In this document: positions 34,799 to 42,087 of the stretch, piece after piece
Layout of the letters: every line of letters starts with the position of its first letter
Numbering within the stretch: the first letter of the stretch is position 1
Source: Brevundimonas huaxiensis
GTDB lineage: Bacteria > Pseudomonadota > Alphaproteobacteria > Caulobacterales > Caulobacteraceae
Assembly (NCBI RefSeq): GCF_014218725.1
Contig: NZ_JABBJE010000005.1
Span: 1-64,000 of the forward strand
DNA length: 64,000 bases
Direction: 5' to 3'
Translations under genes and position numbers: made by a program
The notes under the pieces: model-generated
Database searches by the model: none
Told to the model about the DNA's origin: nothing
Seen by the model: the letters and a program-made list of their open reading frames with translations, nothing else

Positions 34799-35689
34799 TC
34801 AGTCCAGTTCGGACACTTCCAGCGTCGACTGCACCATCGAGCCGTTATAGGTGCCGACCCAGATGTCGTAGCGGCCGCTCTGGGGGTTCGTGATCGTGAC
34901 CTTAGGATCCAGACCACCGGCGCTGTCATCGTCGCAGTAGAAGCGGCCGTTTGGCGTATTGATCAGCAGGGTCGTGTCTTCCGATGCGCGCACGCGGAAG
35001 GTCAGATCGGCGTCGCCCGGCTCGAAGAAGATCTGGATGTCGGGGGCCGAACTGACCGAGCCTTCGCAGCCCGCCTTGGCGGCCGAGGCGGGCGAGGAGC
35101 CGCCGGCCAGGATCGACTTGGTCCAGGGGTCGGGCGTGAAGCCGCCGCGCAGATTGGCCGTGCCGTAGTTGGGCTCAAGGTCCATGTTGGGCGCAGCGCC
35201 CGCCGTCGTGTCGGTGCCGCCCAGTTCGCTGATCTGCAGCGTCGACTGGACCATGTTGTCGTTATAGGTGCCCAGCCAGATGTCGTAGCGACCGCTCTCG
35301 GGATTGGAGATGGTCACCATCGGGTCCAGGTCGCCGCCGCTGTCATCGTCGCAGTACCAGCGGCCGCCGGGGCTGTTGACCAGCAGCGTCGTGTCCTCGC
35401 TGGCGACCGCCTTGATGGTCAGGTCCAGATCGCCGGCTTCGAAATTCAGTTGCAGGTCGGGCGCGGCGCTGACCTTGCCCTCGCAGCCCGACTGCGCGGC
35501 CGAGGCGGCGATCGAACCGCCCGCGAGGATGGACTTGGTCCAGGGATCGGGCGTGAAGCCGGTCTCAAGCCGCACCGAGCCGTAGTTGGGGTTCAGGGTG
35601 AAGTCGGGCTTGGCCGCGCTCTTCTGCGCCAGGCTGACGCCAGGGGCGAGCAGCACGGACGCTGCGGCGATGGCGGCGATGGATTTCAT
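34799..35689 (-). CDS. Exported protein with two tandem ~115-residue domains
   Basis: 296 residues from ATG 35689 (GGAGGGA upstream), with a signal peptide ending VSLAQ. Two units of about 115 residues are highly similar: each has NYG, then GFTPDPWTKSILAGGS, then GCEG.VS.APD.Q, a DLT.....ASEDTTLL.N.P.GR.YCDDDS segment and ending SGRYDIW.GTYN..MVQSTL..SEL. Cysteines are paired within each unit (GCEG and WYCDDD/FYCDDD), consistent with one disulphide each. The fold is reminiscent of bacterial pre-peptidase C-terminal (PPC) beta domains. This is a recent internal duplication. Secreted or periplasmic; function unknown. Confidence 0.8.
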   Translation of the reverse strand: MKSIAAIAAASVLLAPGVSLAQKSAAKPDFTLNPNYGSVRLETGFTPDPWTKSILAGGSIAASAAQSGCEGKVSAAPDLQLNFEAGDLDLTIKAVASEDTTLLVNSPGGRWYCDDDSGGDLDPMVTISNPESGRYDIWLGTYNDNMVQSTLQISELGGTDTTAGAAPNMDLEPNYGTANLRGGFTPDPWTKSILAGGSSPASAAKAGCEGSVSSAPDIQIFFEPGDADLTFRVRASEDTTLLINTPNGRFYCDDDSAGGLDPKVTITNPQSGRYDIWVGTYNGSMVQSTLEVSELD

Positions 35690-35772
35690 GATGCTCCCTC
35701 CAGCAGCAGCGGCGCCATGCCGCAGGCGGAGGTTAATCCGTTTCGCCGAACCGTGCAGCTTGAAATACGGCC

Positions 35773-36096
35773 TCAGAACCGGCGCTTGCCCGTCACCGTC
35801 TCGAAGAACAGGCGAAAGTCGCCCATCAGGCTCCACAGCGGATATTTGAACGTCGCGGGCCGGTTCTTTTCGAAGAAGAAATGCCCGACCCAGGCGAAGC
35901 CGTAGCCCACGAGCGGCATGGCCAGCAGCCACCAGGCGTTCCGCGTCGCCACGAAGGCGACGAAGGCCAAGATCACCAGAAAGGTGCCGACGACGTGGAT
36001 GCGCCGGCACGTCCGGTTGGAATGCTCGTGGATGTAATAGGGATAAAAGGCCTCGAACGAGGCGTAACGGCCCTCGGGTGCGGACGGCGTGCTCAT
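35773..36096 (-). CDS. Mpo1-like (DUF962) membrane protein
   Basis: 107 residues: SFEAFYPYYIHEHSNRTCRRIHVVGTFLVILAF, then two further membrane helices, then VGHFFFEKNRPATFKYPLWSLMGDFRLF. The conserved His residues (HEHSNRTCRRIHVVG and VGHFFFEKN) are the DUF962 pattern shared with yeast Mpo1, an Fe2+-dependent 2-hydroxy fatty acid dioxygenase. Bacterial members may act on 2-hydroxylated fatty acids, which are found in Caulobacterales lipids; that link is inference. Start ATG 36096. Confidence 0.9.
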   Translation of the reverse strand: MSTPSAPEGRYASFEAFYPYYIHEHSNRTCRRIHVVGTFLVILAFVAFVATRNAWWLLAMPLVGYGFAWVGHFFFEKNRPATFKYPLWSLMGDFRLFFETVTGKRRF

Positions 36097-36140
36097 GGGC
36101 GGAGGGTGCGCCGGGATCTTGTAGGTGGCAAGAGCGCCGA

Positions 36141-36310
36141 TCCTCCCCCGCCTGCGGGGGAGGGGGACCGCGAAGCGGTGGAGGGGGCGACCGCCGAGCT
36201 GTCATTTGAAGATCGGACGACAGATGAGCTTTGCGGCGGAGTTGGAGACGTATTCGCCCCCTCCACCCCGCTACGCGCGGTCCCCCTCCCCCGTGAAGAA
36301 CGGGGGAGGA
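36141..36310. repeat. MITE/REP-like inverted-repeat element, ~170 bp
   Basis: The two ends (36141-about 36191 and 36254-36310) are inverted copies of about 50 bp: TCCTCCCCCG, then GGGGGAGGGGGACCGCG, AGCGG and TGGAGGGGGCGA recur in order in the reverse complement, with small loop differences (CCTG against TTCTTCA). Each arm also folds on itself (CCCCCG with CGGGGG). The centre (about 62 bp) has no coding frame. It lies between the Mpo1-like gene and the DEAD-box stop and has the form of a non-autonomous repeat dispersed in Caulobacterales genomes. Confidence 0.8.
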
Positions 36311-36315
36311 TTTGA

Positions 36316-38214
36316 TCAGCCCTTGGGCTTGCCCTTGAAGCCGTCCTTCTTGAAGCCCGGCTTGGCCTTGAAGGGCTTCTTGGCATAGGGCTTGTCGCCC
36401 GAGGCGTTGGAGCGCGGGTTGGCGCCGCCGTCAGCCTTCGGCGCCCAAGGCTTCTTCTTGAACGGCGGGCGGGCGTCGCCTTCGCCGCCGTCGGCGCGCT
36501 TGTAGGGCGTTTTCTTGAACGGGCGGTCGCCGTCCTCGCGCGGCTTGCCGGCGAAGCGGCTGGCCTTCATCGAGCCGGGCGTCGGGGCTTCCGACGGGGT
36601 GATTTTCACCTCGTCCTTGGAGGCGGCGACGGCTCCGCGGAAGGCCTTCTCGTGGGTCTTGGCGACCTCGAAACGGGTCTCCTCGGGGAAGGTGCGGATG
36701 GCGCCGATCTGGGGCTTGGAAATGCCGCCGATGCGGCAGATCAGCGGGATCAGCCATTTCGGGTCGGCGTTCTTGTTGCGGCCCACGTCCAGACGGAACC
36801 AGACCACTTCGTCGGCGCCCAGACGCTCGCCCGGCCAGGGTTGGGCCGCCGTGCCGTCATCGTTGCGGACCATGCGATCGCGCTTGGCCGGACCGCGATC
36901 CGAACCCGGATCGGACAGTTCTTCCGGCGCAGGCTGTTCCTTGCGCAGCAGACGCACCAGGGCGGCGGCGATCTCGTCGGGGGTGCGTTCGGCGATCATC
37001 CGCTTGGCGACGACCATGTCCTCGTCGGAGACGTCGGCCTCGAAGTGCGACGGCGACAGCAGACGGTCCTCGTCGGCCTTGCGGATTTCGTCGAAGGTCG
37101 GGGCGCCGGTCCAGACGGCGTCGATGCCGGCCTCGTCCATCAGCCGCTCGGCCTTGCGACGACGCGAATGCGGAACCAGCATGACCGAGATGCCCTTCTT
37201 GCCCGCCCGGCCCGTTCGGCCCGAGCGGTGCAGCAGGCCGGCGCGGTTCATCGGCAGTTCGGCGTGGATGACCAGACCCAGGTCCGGCAGGTCCAGACCG
37301 CGCGCGGCCACGTCGGTGGCGACGCAGACGCGGGCGCGGGCGTCTCGCAGCGACTGGAGCGCATCGGTACGCTCGCGCTGACCCATTTCGCCCGACAGGC
37401 TGACGGAAGAGAAGCCGCGCTCCAGCAGCGACGACTGCAGGTGACGCACGCTGTCGCGGGTCGAGCAGAAGACCATGGCGCGCGGCGCCTCGAACCAGCG
37501 CAGGGTGTTGACCACCGCGTGCTCGATCTCGTTGGGCGCGATGCGATAGGCGCGGTATTCGATGTCGGCGTGCTGGCGCGTCTTGTCGGTCGCGTCGATG
37601 CGGACCGCGTCCTTCTGATAGCGTTTGGCCAGGGTGGCGATGTCGCGCGCGATGGTCGCCGAGAACAGCAGGGTGCGGCGTTCGGCCGGCGCCTGATCCA
37701 GGATGTGCTCCAGGTCCTCGCGGAAGCCCATGTCCAGCATCTCGTCGGCCTCATCGAGGACGGCGACCTTCAGCTCGGACAGGTCCAGGTTGCCCCGGTC
37801 GATGTGGTCCTTTAGGCGGCCGGGCGTGCCGACGACGATGTGGACGCCGAAGCCCAGCGCGCGGGCTTCACGGCGCGCATCCATGCCGCCGACGCAGGTG
37901 GCGATTTTGGCCCCGGCATCGGCGTACAGCCATTGCAGCTCGGCCGCGACCTGCATGGCCAGTTCCCGCGTCGGCGCGATGGCCAGGCACAGCGGCGCGC
38001 CGCCGGCGCCGAAGATCGGCTTGTCGCCCAGCAGGGTCGGCGCAGCGGCCAGACCGAAGGCCACGGTCTTGCCCGAGCCCGTCTGGGCCGAGACCAGCAG
38101 GTCGCGATCCGCATGCTCCGCCTCCAGCACGGCGGCCTGAACCGGAGTGGGTTCGGCATAGCCCTTGTTGATCAGGGCGCGGTCGAGCGCGGGATGGACG
38201 GCGGGAAAGGGCAT
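36316..38214 (-). CDS. DEAD-box RNA helicase with DbpA-type RNA-binding domain (DeaD/CsdA-like)
   Basis: 632 residues. RecA domain 1 has VSAQTGSGKT (41-50, Walker A), PTRELA, a DEAD motif in AVLDEADEML (about 148-157) and SAT; domain 2 has the ARGLDLP and HRSGRTGRAG motifs. A DbpA-type RRM lies at about 470-545 (EVVWFRLDVGRNKNADPKWLIPLICRIGGI), followed by an 80-residue Lys/Pro/Gly-rich tail (KPFKAKPGFKK) for nonspecific RNA binding. The architecture is that of CsdA/DeaD, which unwinds structured RNA in ribosome assembly and at low temperature. Two strong stem-loops in its upstream region suggest regulation in the leader. Confidence 0.93.
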   Translation of the reverse strand: MPFPAVHPALDRALINKGYAEPTPVQAAVLEAEHADRDLLVSAQTGSGKTVAFGLAAAPTLLGDKPIFGAGGAPLCLAIAPTRELAMQVAAELQWLYADAGAKIATCVGGMDARREARALGFGVHIVVGTPGRLKDHIDRGNLDLSELKVAVLDEADEMLDMGFREDLEHILDQAPAERRTLLFSATIARDIATLAKRYQKDAVRIDATDKTRQHADIEYRAYRIAPNEIEHAVVNTLRWFEAPRAMVFCSTRDSVRHLQSSLLERGFSSVSLSGEMGQRERTDALQSLRDARARVCVATDVAARGLDLPDLGLVIHAELPMNRAGLLHRSGRTGRAGKKGISVMLVPHSRRRKAERLMDEAGIDAVWTGAPTFDEIRKADEDRLLSPSHFEADVSDEDMVVAKRMIAERTPDEIAAALVRLLRKEQPAPEELSDPGSDRGPAKRDRMVRNDDGTAAQPWPGERLGADEVVWFRLDVGRNKNADPKWLIPLICRIGGISKPQIGAIRTFPEETRFEVAKTHEKAFRGAVAASKDEVKITPSEAPTPGSMKASRFAGKPREDGDRPFKKTPYKRADGGEGDARPPFKKKPWAPKADGGANPRSNASGDKPYAKKPFKAKPGFKKDGFKGKPKG

Positions 38215-38239
38215 AGGAAACCTGGGACAACGGACAAGG

Positions 38240-38290
38240 GCGGTCGCCGAAACGACCGCGCCCGGCCGAGGTCAGACCTCAGGCCGGGCG
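38240..38290 (-). promoter_or_regulatory. Structured 5' leader of the DEAD-box helicase gene
   Basis: Upstream of ATG 38214 two adjacent hairpins can form: GCGGTCG with CGACCGC (about 38240-38259), and CGCCCGGCC plus GAGGT with their complements (38259-38290), a stem of about 14 pairs. Cold-shock helicase mRNAs often have long structured leaders. No oligo-U follows either stem in the minus-strand direction. The role is inferred. Confidence 0.45.
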
Positions 38291-38420
38291 AATGATGGCG
38301 CTCTATACATCAATAAGGGCGCAAGCGGGGCGGAAAACGCCGTTCACCCTGTTCCTTCAGGCGACGTTGACGGGAAAGACGCAGTCTGGCGATCGAACCC
38401 ACCGCGTCCGGAGCTTCGCC

Positions 38421-38630
38421 ATGCAAGCGCTATCTATCGCCGCCGCCGGAATGACGACCGCGCAGAACCGGTTCGACAACAGCGCGCGCCGCACCGCCAA
38501 CGCGCCGCTGGACAATCTCGCCGAGGAAACCGTGGAGCGGATCCAGGCTAAGACCGCCTTCAGCGCCAACGCCGCCGTTCTGCGCACCGCCGACGACATG
38601 ACCGGAACCCTGCTGGACATGCTGGCCTGA
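38421..38630 (+). CDS. Miniature flagellar rod-like protein (FlgB/FlgC D0 helices only), 69 aa
   Basis: 69 residues from ATG 38421, GGAG upstream. The first 23 (MQALSIAAAGMTTAQNRFDNSAR) match the N-terminal D0 helix of axial flagellar proteins such as FlgC. The last 30 (NAAVLRTADDMTGTLLDMLA) match their C-terminal D0 helix, with no central domain in between. Full-length rod proteins are about 130-260 residues. No flagellar gene is nearby. It could be a regulator of, or dominant partner in, rod assembly, or a remnant; a longer 5' extension to 38292 has no similarity. Confidence 0.6.
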   Translation: MQALSIAAAGMTTAQNRFDNSARRTANAPLDNLAEETVERIQAKTAFSANAAVLRTADDMTGTLLDMLA

Positions 38631-38634
38631 AACC

Positions 38635-39318
38635 TCAGACCGGCGCCTTCTCCGGCAGGTTGAAGAAGCCGACGAAGCGGTCGAACACGGCACGGTCGCC
38701 GGTCAGGGTCATCAGGCCGTCGGCCTCGAAGGCGGCGGGCGGGACCTTGCCGTAGACGCAGGCGGCGACCAGCGGCGGTTGGGTCGTCAGGACGACGTCG
38801 GCGGCGTCCGTGGGGCCGCGGCGGGTCGTGATCGTCCCCTTTTCGATCTGAACGACGAAAGGTTCTTCGCCGAAGACGAAACCGACGGTCATCGCGGCGT
38901 CTCCGGCCAGGGCCGGATCGAACATCGTCTCGAACGACTGCATGATCGACACCGCGCTGATCGGCAGGGTCGGGTCGTGGCTAGGCGAGCGCGCGGCCCA
39001 GCCGCCCAGCACCATGAAGACCGGCTTGATCTCGTATCCCCAGGGCGTCAGCTCATAAACCTGGACAGAGGCGGGCGGCGGCAGTTTGCGGCGGGTGACG
39101 ATGCCCGAAGCCTCCAGCCCCTCCAGTCGCTGGGTCAGCACGTTCGCGGAAATGCCGTGCAGATCCTTTTTCAGATCACCGAACCGGCGCGGGCCCATCA
39201 TCAGTTCGCGGATCACCAGCAGGGCCCAGCGCTCGCCAATCAGGTCCAGCCCGTGCGCGGCGCCGCAGGCGTCGTGATATCGACGACCAGCCCTATCGGT
39301 TATCTTTTCTAACTTCAT
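38635..39318 (-). CDS. HxlR-family transcriptional regulator with SCP2-like C-terminal domain
   Basis: 227 residues. The N-terminal 100 residues are a winged-helix HxlR domain (CGAAHGLDLIGERWALLVIRELMMGPRRFGDLKKDL, SANVLTQRLEGLEASGIVTRR). The C-terminal 110 (AVSIMQSFETMFDPALAGDAAMTVGFVFGEEPFVVQIEKGTIT) resembles a sterol-carrier/SCP2-like ligand fold. Divergent from the VOC-SRPBCC gene string, it is the obvious candidate regulator of that operon; a palindrome overlaps its start codon. Confidence 0.87.
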   Translation of the reverse strand: MKLEKITDRAGRRYHDACGAAHGLDLIGERWALLVIRELMMGPRRFGDLKKDLHGISANVLTQRLEGLEASGIVTRRKLPPPASVQVYELTPWGYEIKPVFMVLGGWAARSPSHDPTLPISAVSIMQSFETMFDPALAGDAAMTVGFVFGEEPFVVQIEKGTITTRRGPTDAADVVLTTQPPLVAACVYGKVPPAAFEADGLMTLTGDRAVFDRFVGFFNLPEKAPV

Positions 39319-39328
39319 AGTTGACTAT
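39317..39328. promoter_or_regulatory. Palindrome at the HxlR start, candidate operator
   Basis: ATAGTTGACTAT (half-sites ATAGT and ACTAT with a 2-base centre) overlaps the HxlR start codon and lies in the 58-bp divergent promoter shared with the VOC gene. Consistent with autoregulation; not proven. Confidence 0.35.
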
Positions 39329-39376
39329 CGTAATCATCGGAGTCAGGTTTCGCAAATAACAAGGAGAGGAAACGCC

Positions 39377-39820
39377 GTGGCTCAGCTGATTTTCATCAAC
39401 CTGCCGGTCGCCGACCTGCCCCGATCGATCGCCTTCTATGAGGCCGTCGGCGCGACCAGGAACCCCATGTTCAGCGACGACACGGCCGCCTGCATGGTGG
39501 TGTCGGACGTGATCCACGTCATGCTGCTGACCCACGACAAATGGCGCACCTTTACCAATCGGGCGATCCCCGACGCCCACGCCTCGGCCCAGGTTCTGCT
39601 GTGCCTGTCACGCGACAGCCGCGAGGCGGTCGACGCCGTCGTGGCCCAGGCGGGCGCCGCCGGCGGCGAGATCGATCCCAATGCGACCCAGGACTACGGC
39701 TTCATGTACGGGCGCAGCTATGCCGATCCGGATGGCCATATCTGGGAAGTCATGTGGATGGACCCGGCCGCCGTCGCCGCCGGTCCCGAAGCCTTCGCCG
39801 CCAACGCCATGGTGTCGTGA
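39377..39820 (+). CDS. VOC (glyoxalase/extradiol dioxygenase superfamily) protein
   Basis: 147 residues from GTG 39377 with AAGGAGAGG upstream. The repeated beta-alpha-beta-beta-beta VOC topology is seen (FINLPVADLPRSIAFYEAVG; GFMYGRSYADPDGHIWEVMWMD with the metal-site-type His and Glu of DPDGHIWE). This subtype is usually annotated as glyoxalase/bleomycin resistance-like protein; substrate is not predictable. First gene of the HxlR-divergent operon; its stop overlaps the next ATG (TGATG). Confidence 0.87.
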   Translation: MAQLIFINLPVADLPRSIAFYEAVGATRNPMFSDDTAACMVVSDVIHVMLLTHDKWRTFTNRAIPDAHASAQVLLCLSRDSREAVDAVVAQAGAAGGEIDPNATQDYGFMYGRSYADPDGHIWEVMWMDPAAVAAGPEAFAANAMVS

Positions 39821-40281
39821 TGGCCGACATCCGCGAACTGAGCATCAGCCGGCTGATCAAGGCCTCGCCGGAAACGGTGTGGAAGATCTACACTGAGCGC
39901 ACCGGCGAGTGGTTCTGCCCCCGCCCGTGGACCACGCCGGTCGTGGATTGGGACCTGCGCATCGGCGGGCGGGCCAATGTCGAAATGGCTTCGCCCGAGG
40001 GCGAGCGGCATCCCTATTCCGGCGTGTTTCTGGAGGTGGATCCGGGCCGCAAACTGGTCTCGACCGGCGCCTTCACCGAGGGCTGGGTTCCGCAGGCCGG
40101 CGACATGAACTTCGTGCGCATTGACACCTTCGAGCCCGAGGCCGGTGGAACCCGCTACACCGCCACCGCCCGGCATTGGGACGAAAAAGCCGCCGAGGCC
40201 CACAAGGCCATGGGCTTCGAACAGGGCTGGGGCGCGGTCGCCGATCAACTGGCGGCGTTGGCGGAAGGCGATGCGACATGA
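39820..40281 (+). CDS. SRPBCC/AHSA1-like START-fold protein
   Basis: 153 residues from ATG 39820, overlapping the VOC stop. It has the AHSA1-type pattern ISRLIKASPETVWKIYTE, W-rich loop (FCPRPWTTPVVDWDLRIGG) and GVFLEVDPGRKLVSTGAF, ending in GFEQGWGAVADQLAAL. The fold forms a hydrophobic ligand cavity; members bind or modify aromatic or lipid-like molecules. Translationally coupled to both neighbours (4-base overlap with the next gene). Confidence 0.88.
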   Translation: MADIRELSISRLIKASPETVWKIYTERTGEWFCPRPWTTPVVDWDLRIGGRANVEMASPEGERHPYSGVFLEVDPGRKLVSTGAFTEGWVPQAGDMNFVRIDTFEPEAGGTRYTATARHWDEKAAEAHKAMGFEQGWGAVADQLAALAEGDAT

Positions 40282-40760
40282 CCGACAAGATCATTCCCTG
40301 CCTGTGGTTCGACGGCGACGCCGAGGCCGCGACCGCCTTCTACGTCAGCCTGCTGCCCGACAGCCGCATCACGGCCGTCAACCGTTCGCCGGTCGATACG
40401 CCCTCCGGCCCTGAAGGATCGGTGCTGACGGTGCAGTTCGTGCTGGCGGGTCATCAGTATCTGGCGCTGAACGGCGGCCCGAACTTTCGCTTCACCGAGG
40501 CCGTCTCCTTCATGGTGATGACCGAGGATCAGGCCGAGACGGACCGGCTGTGGGACGCCCTGCTCGCCGATGGCGGCAGCGAAAACGCCTGCGGCTGGCT
40601 GAAGGATCGCTGGGGCCTGTCGTGGCAGATCACGCCCCGTCGCCTGATGGAACTGACCACCGATCCGAACCCCGCGCGCGCCAAGGCCGCCATGCAGGCC
40701 ATGATGGGCATGATCAAGATCGACATCGCGGCGCTGAACCGCGCCGTCGCCGACCTTTGA
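40278..40760 (+). CDS. PhnB-like VOC protein (3-demethylubiquinone-9 3-methyltransferase-like)
   Basis: 160 residues starting MTDKIIPCLWFDGDAEAATAFYVSLL, the PhnB/VOC signature. It continues FVLAGHQYLALNGGP, SFMVMTEDQAETDRLWDALL and DRWGLSWQITPRRLMELTTDPN. Family annotations as methyltransferases are historical; most are of unknown function. Its ATG overlaps the SRPBCC stop (ATGA). The DUF1428 gene follows after 22 bp. Confidence 0.9.
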   Translation: MTDKIIPCLWFDGDAEAATAFYVSLLPDSRITAVNRSPVDTPSGPEGSVLTVQFVLAGHQYLALNGGPNFRFTEAVSFMVMTEDQAETDRLWDALLADGGSENACGWLKDRWGLSWQITPRRLMELTTDPNPARAKAAMQAMMGMIKIDIAALNRAVADL

Positions 40761-40782
40761 ATCCAGAAAGATGAGACGACCG

Positions 40783-41136
40783 ATGACCTATGTGACCGGC
40801 TTTTTGACCCCCGTAAAAACCGAGGACAAGGCGCGCTACGTGAAGTCCGCCGAGGCGTCCTGGCCCCTGTTTCAGAAATACGGCGCCCTGTCGCAGGTCG
40901 AGACCTGGGGCGAGGACGTGCCGGACGGCGAACTGACCAGCTTTCCCATGGCGGTGAAGCTGCAGGAAGGCGAGGTCGTCGTCTTCTCCTGGGTCACCTG
41001 GCCCGACCGCGCCACCGCCGACGCCTGTTTTGGCAAGATGCAGGACGACCCCGACTTTGCGAACATGGACATGCCCTTCGACGGCAAACGCATGATGTGG
41101 GGCGGGTTCAGCGTCGCCTTCGAAGGCAAGGCCTGA
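40783..41136 (+). CDS. DUF1428 protein (YbaA-like)
   Basis: 117 residues from ATG 40783, chosen because family members begin MxYVxGF; the ATG at 40771 would add four residues. MTYVTGFLTPVKTEDKARYVKSAEASWPLFQKYGAL and the end FDGKRMMWGGFSV match DUF1428, a small alpha/beta-barrel family of unknown function. Last gene of the VOC-SRPBCC-PhnB-DUF1428 string. Confidence 0.88.
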   Translation: MTYVTGFLTPVKTEDKARYVKSAEASWPLFQKYGALSQVETWGEDVPDGELTSFPMAVKLQEGEVVVFSWVTWPDRATADACFGKMQDDPDFANMDMPFDGKRMMWGGFSVAFEGKA

Positions 41137-41205
41137 TCCCCCGGCGGCGGCCCGGTTCGAACGCAAATCGCCCTGACGCATTGTCAGGGATCGAGGAGAA
41201 CCGAC

Positions 41206-42087
41206 ATGGCCGCCCGCCCCACCTGGCAAGGACATCTGAAGCTGTCGCTGGTCACCTGTCCGGTGGCCATCTACACGGCGACGACCAGCACGAACGACGT
41301 GCGGTTTCACCTGATCAATCCCGACACCAACAATCGCATCCGCATGGTGCCGACCGATCCGGACGCCGGGCCGGTCGAGCGCAGCGATCTGGTGCGCGGC
41401 TATGAGGTGTCCAAGGACGAATACGTCCTGTTCGACGACGCTGACTTCGACAAAGTGAAGCTGGAAAGCACCAAGACCATCTCGATCGACAAGTTCGTCG
41501 ACGAGGCCGACATCGACCGGCTGTATTGGGACGATCCCTTCTTCGTGGTCCCAGAAAAAGGCGCGGGCGTCGAAGCCTTCGCCGTCATTCGCGACGCCAT
41601 GAAGAAACAGGGAAAGGTGGCCTTGGGCCAGTTGGTCCTACGCGGCAAGGAGCGTCAGCTGGCGCTGGAGGTGCGGGGCAAGGGGCTGATCGCCTACACC
41701 CTGCGCGCCCATGACGAGGTGCGCGATTCCGACGACTACTTCGACGACATTCCGACAGTGAAGGCCGATCCCGACATGGTCGAGATCGCCGCGCGCATCA
41801 TCGGTCAGAAGGAGGCGGACTTCGATCCGACCGATTTCAAGGACGGCTACGACGACGCCCTGCGCGCGATGATCAAGGCCAAGTCCAAGGGTGGCAAGGG
41901 CGTGGTCGATGTCGCCGAACCCGACGACACCAATGTCATCGACCTGATGGCCGCATTGCGGAACAGCCTGAAAGGATCGGCGGCGGGGACGAAGACGCCG
42001 GCCGCCAAGAAGGCCCCTGCAAAGAGGGCCCCGGCAAAGAAGGCGGCGCCCAGGAAGTCCGCGGCAAAGAAGAAGACAGCGGCCTAG
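41206..42087 (+). CDS. ku: Ku protein, non-homologous end joining
   Basis: 293 residues. Bacterial Ku forms a homodimeric ring on DNA double-strand ends and recruits LigD. The core starts TWQGHLKLSLVTCPVAIYTATTSTNDVRFHLINP and includes the bridge region (EKGAGVEAFAVIRDAMKKQGKVALGQLVLRGKERQLAL). A Lys/Ala/Pro-rich C-terminal tail of about 30 residues (KKAPAKRAPAKKAAP) resembles the DNA- or LigD-binding tails of other bacteria. AGGAG precedes ATG 41206. The stop shares a CTAG with the convergent ligD stop. Confidence 0.97.
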   Translation: MAARPTWQGHLKLSLVTCPVAIYTATTSTNDVRFHLINPDTNNRIRMVPTDPDAGPVERSDLVRGYEVSKDEYVLFDDADFDKVKLESTKTISIDKFVDEADIDRLYWDDPFFVVPEKGAGVEAFAVIRDAMKKQGKVALGQLVLRGKERQLALEVRGKGLIAYTLRAHDEVRDSDDYFDDIPTVKADPDMVEIAARIIGQKEADFDPTDFKDGYDDALRAMIKAKSKGGKGVVDVAEPDDTNVIDLMAALRNSLKGSAAGTKTPAAKKAPAKRAPAKKAAPRKSAAKKKTAA

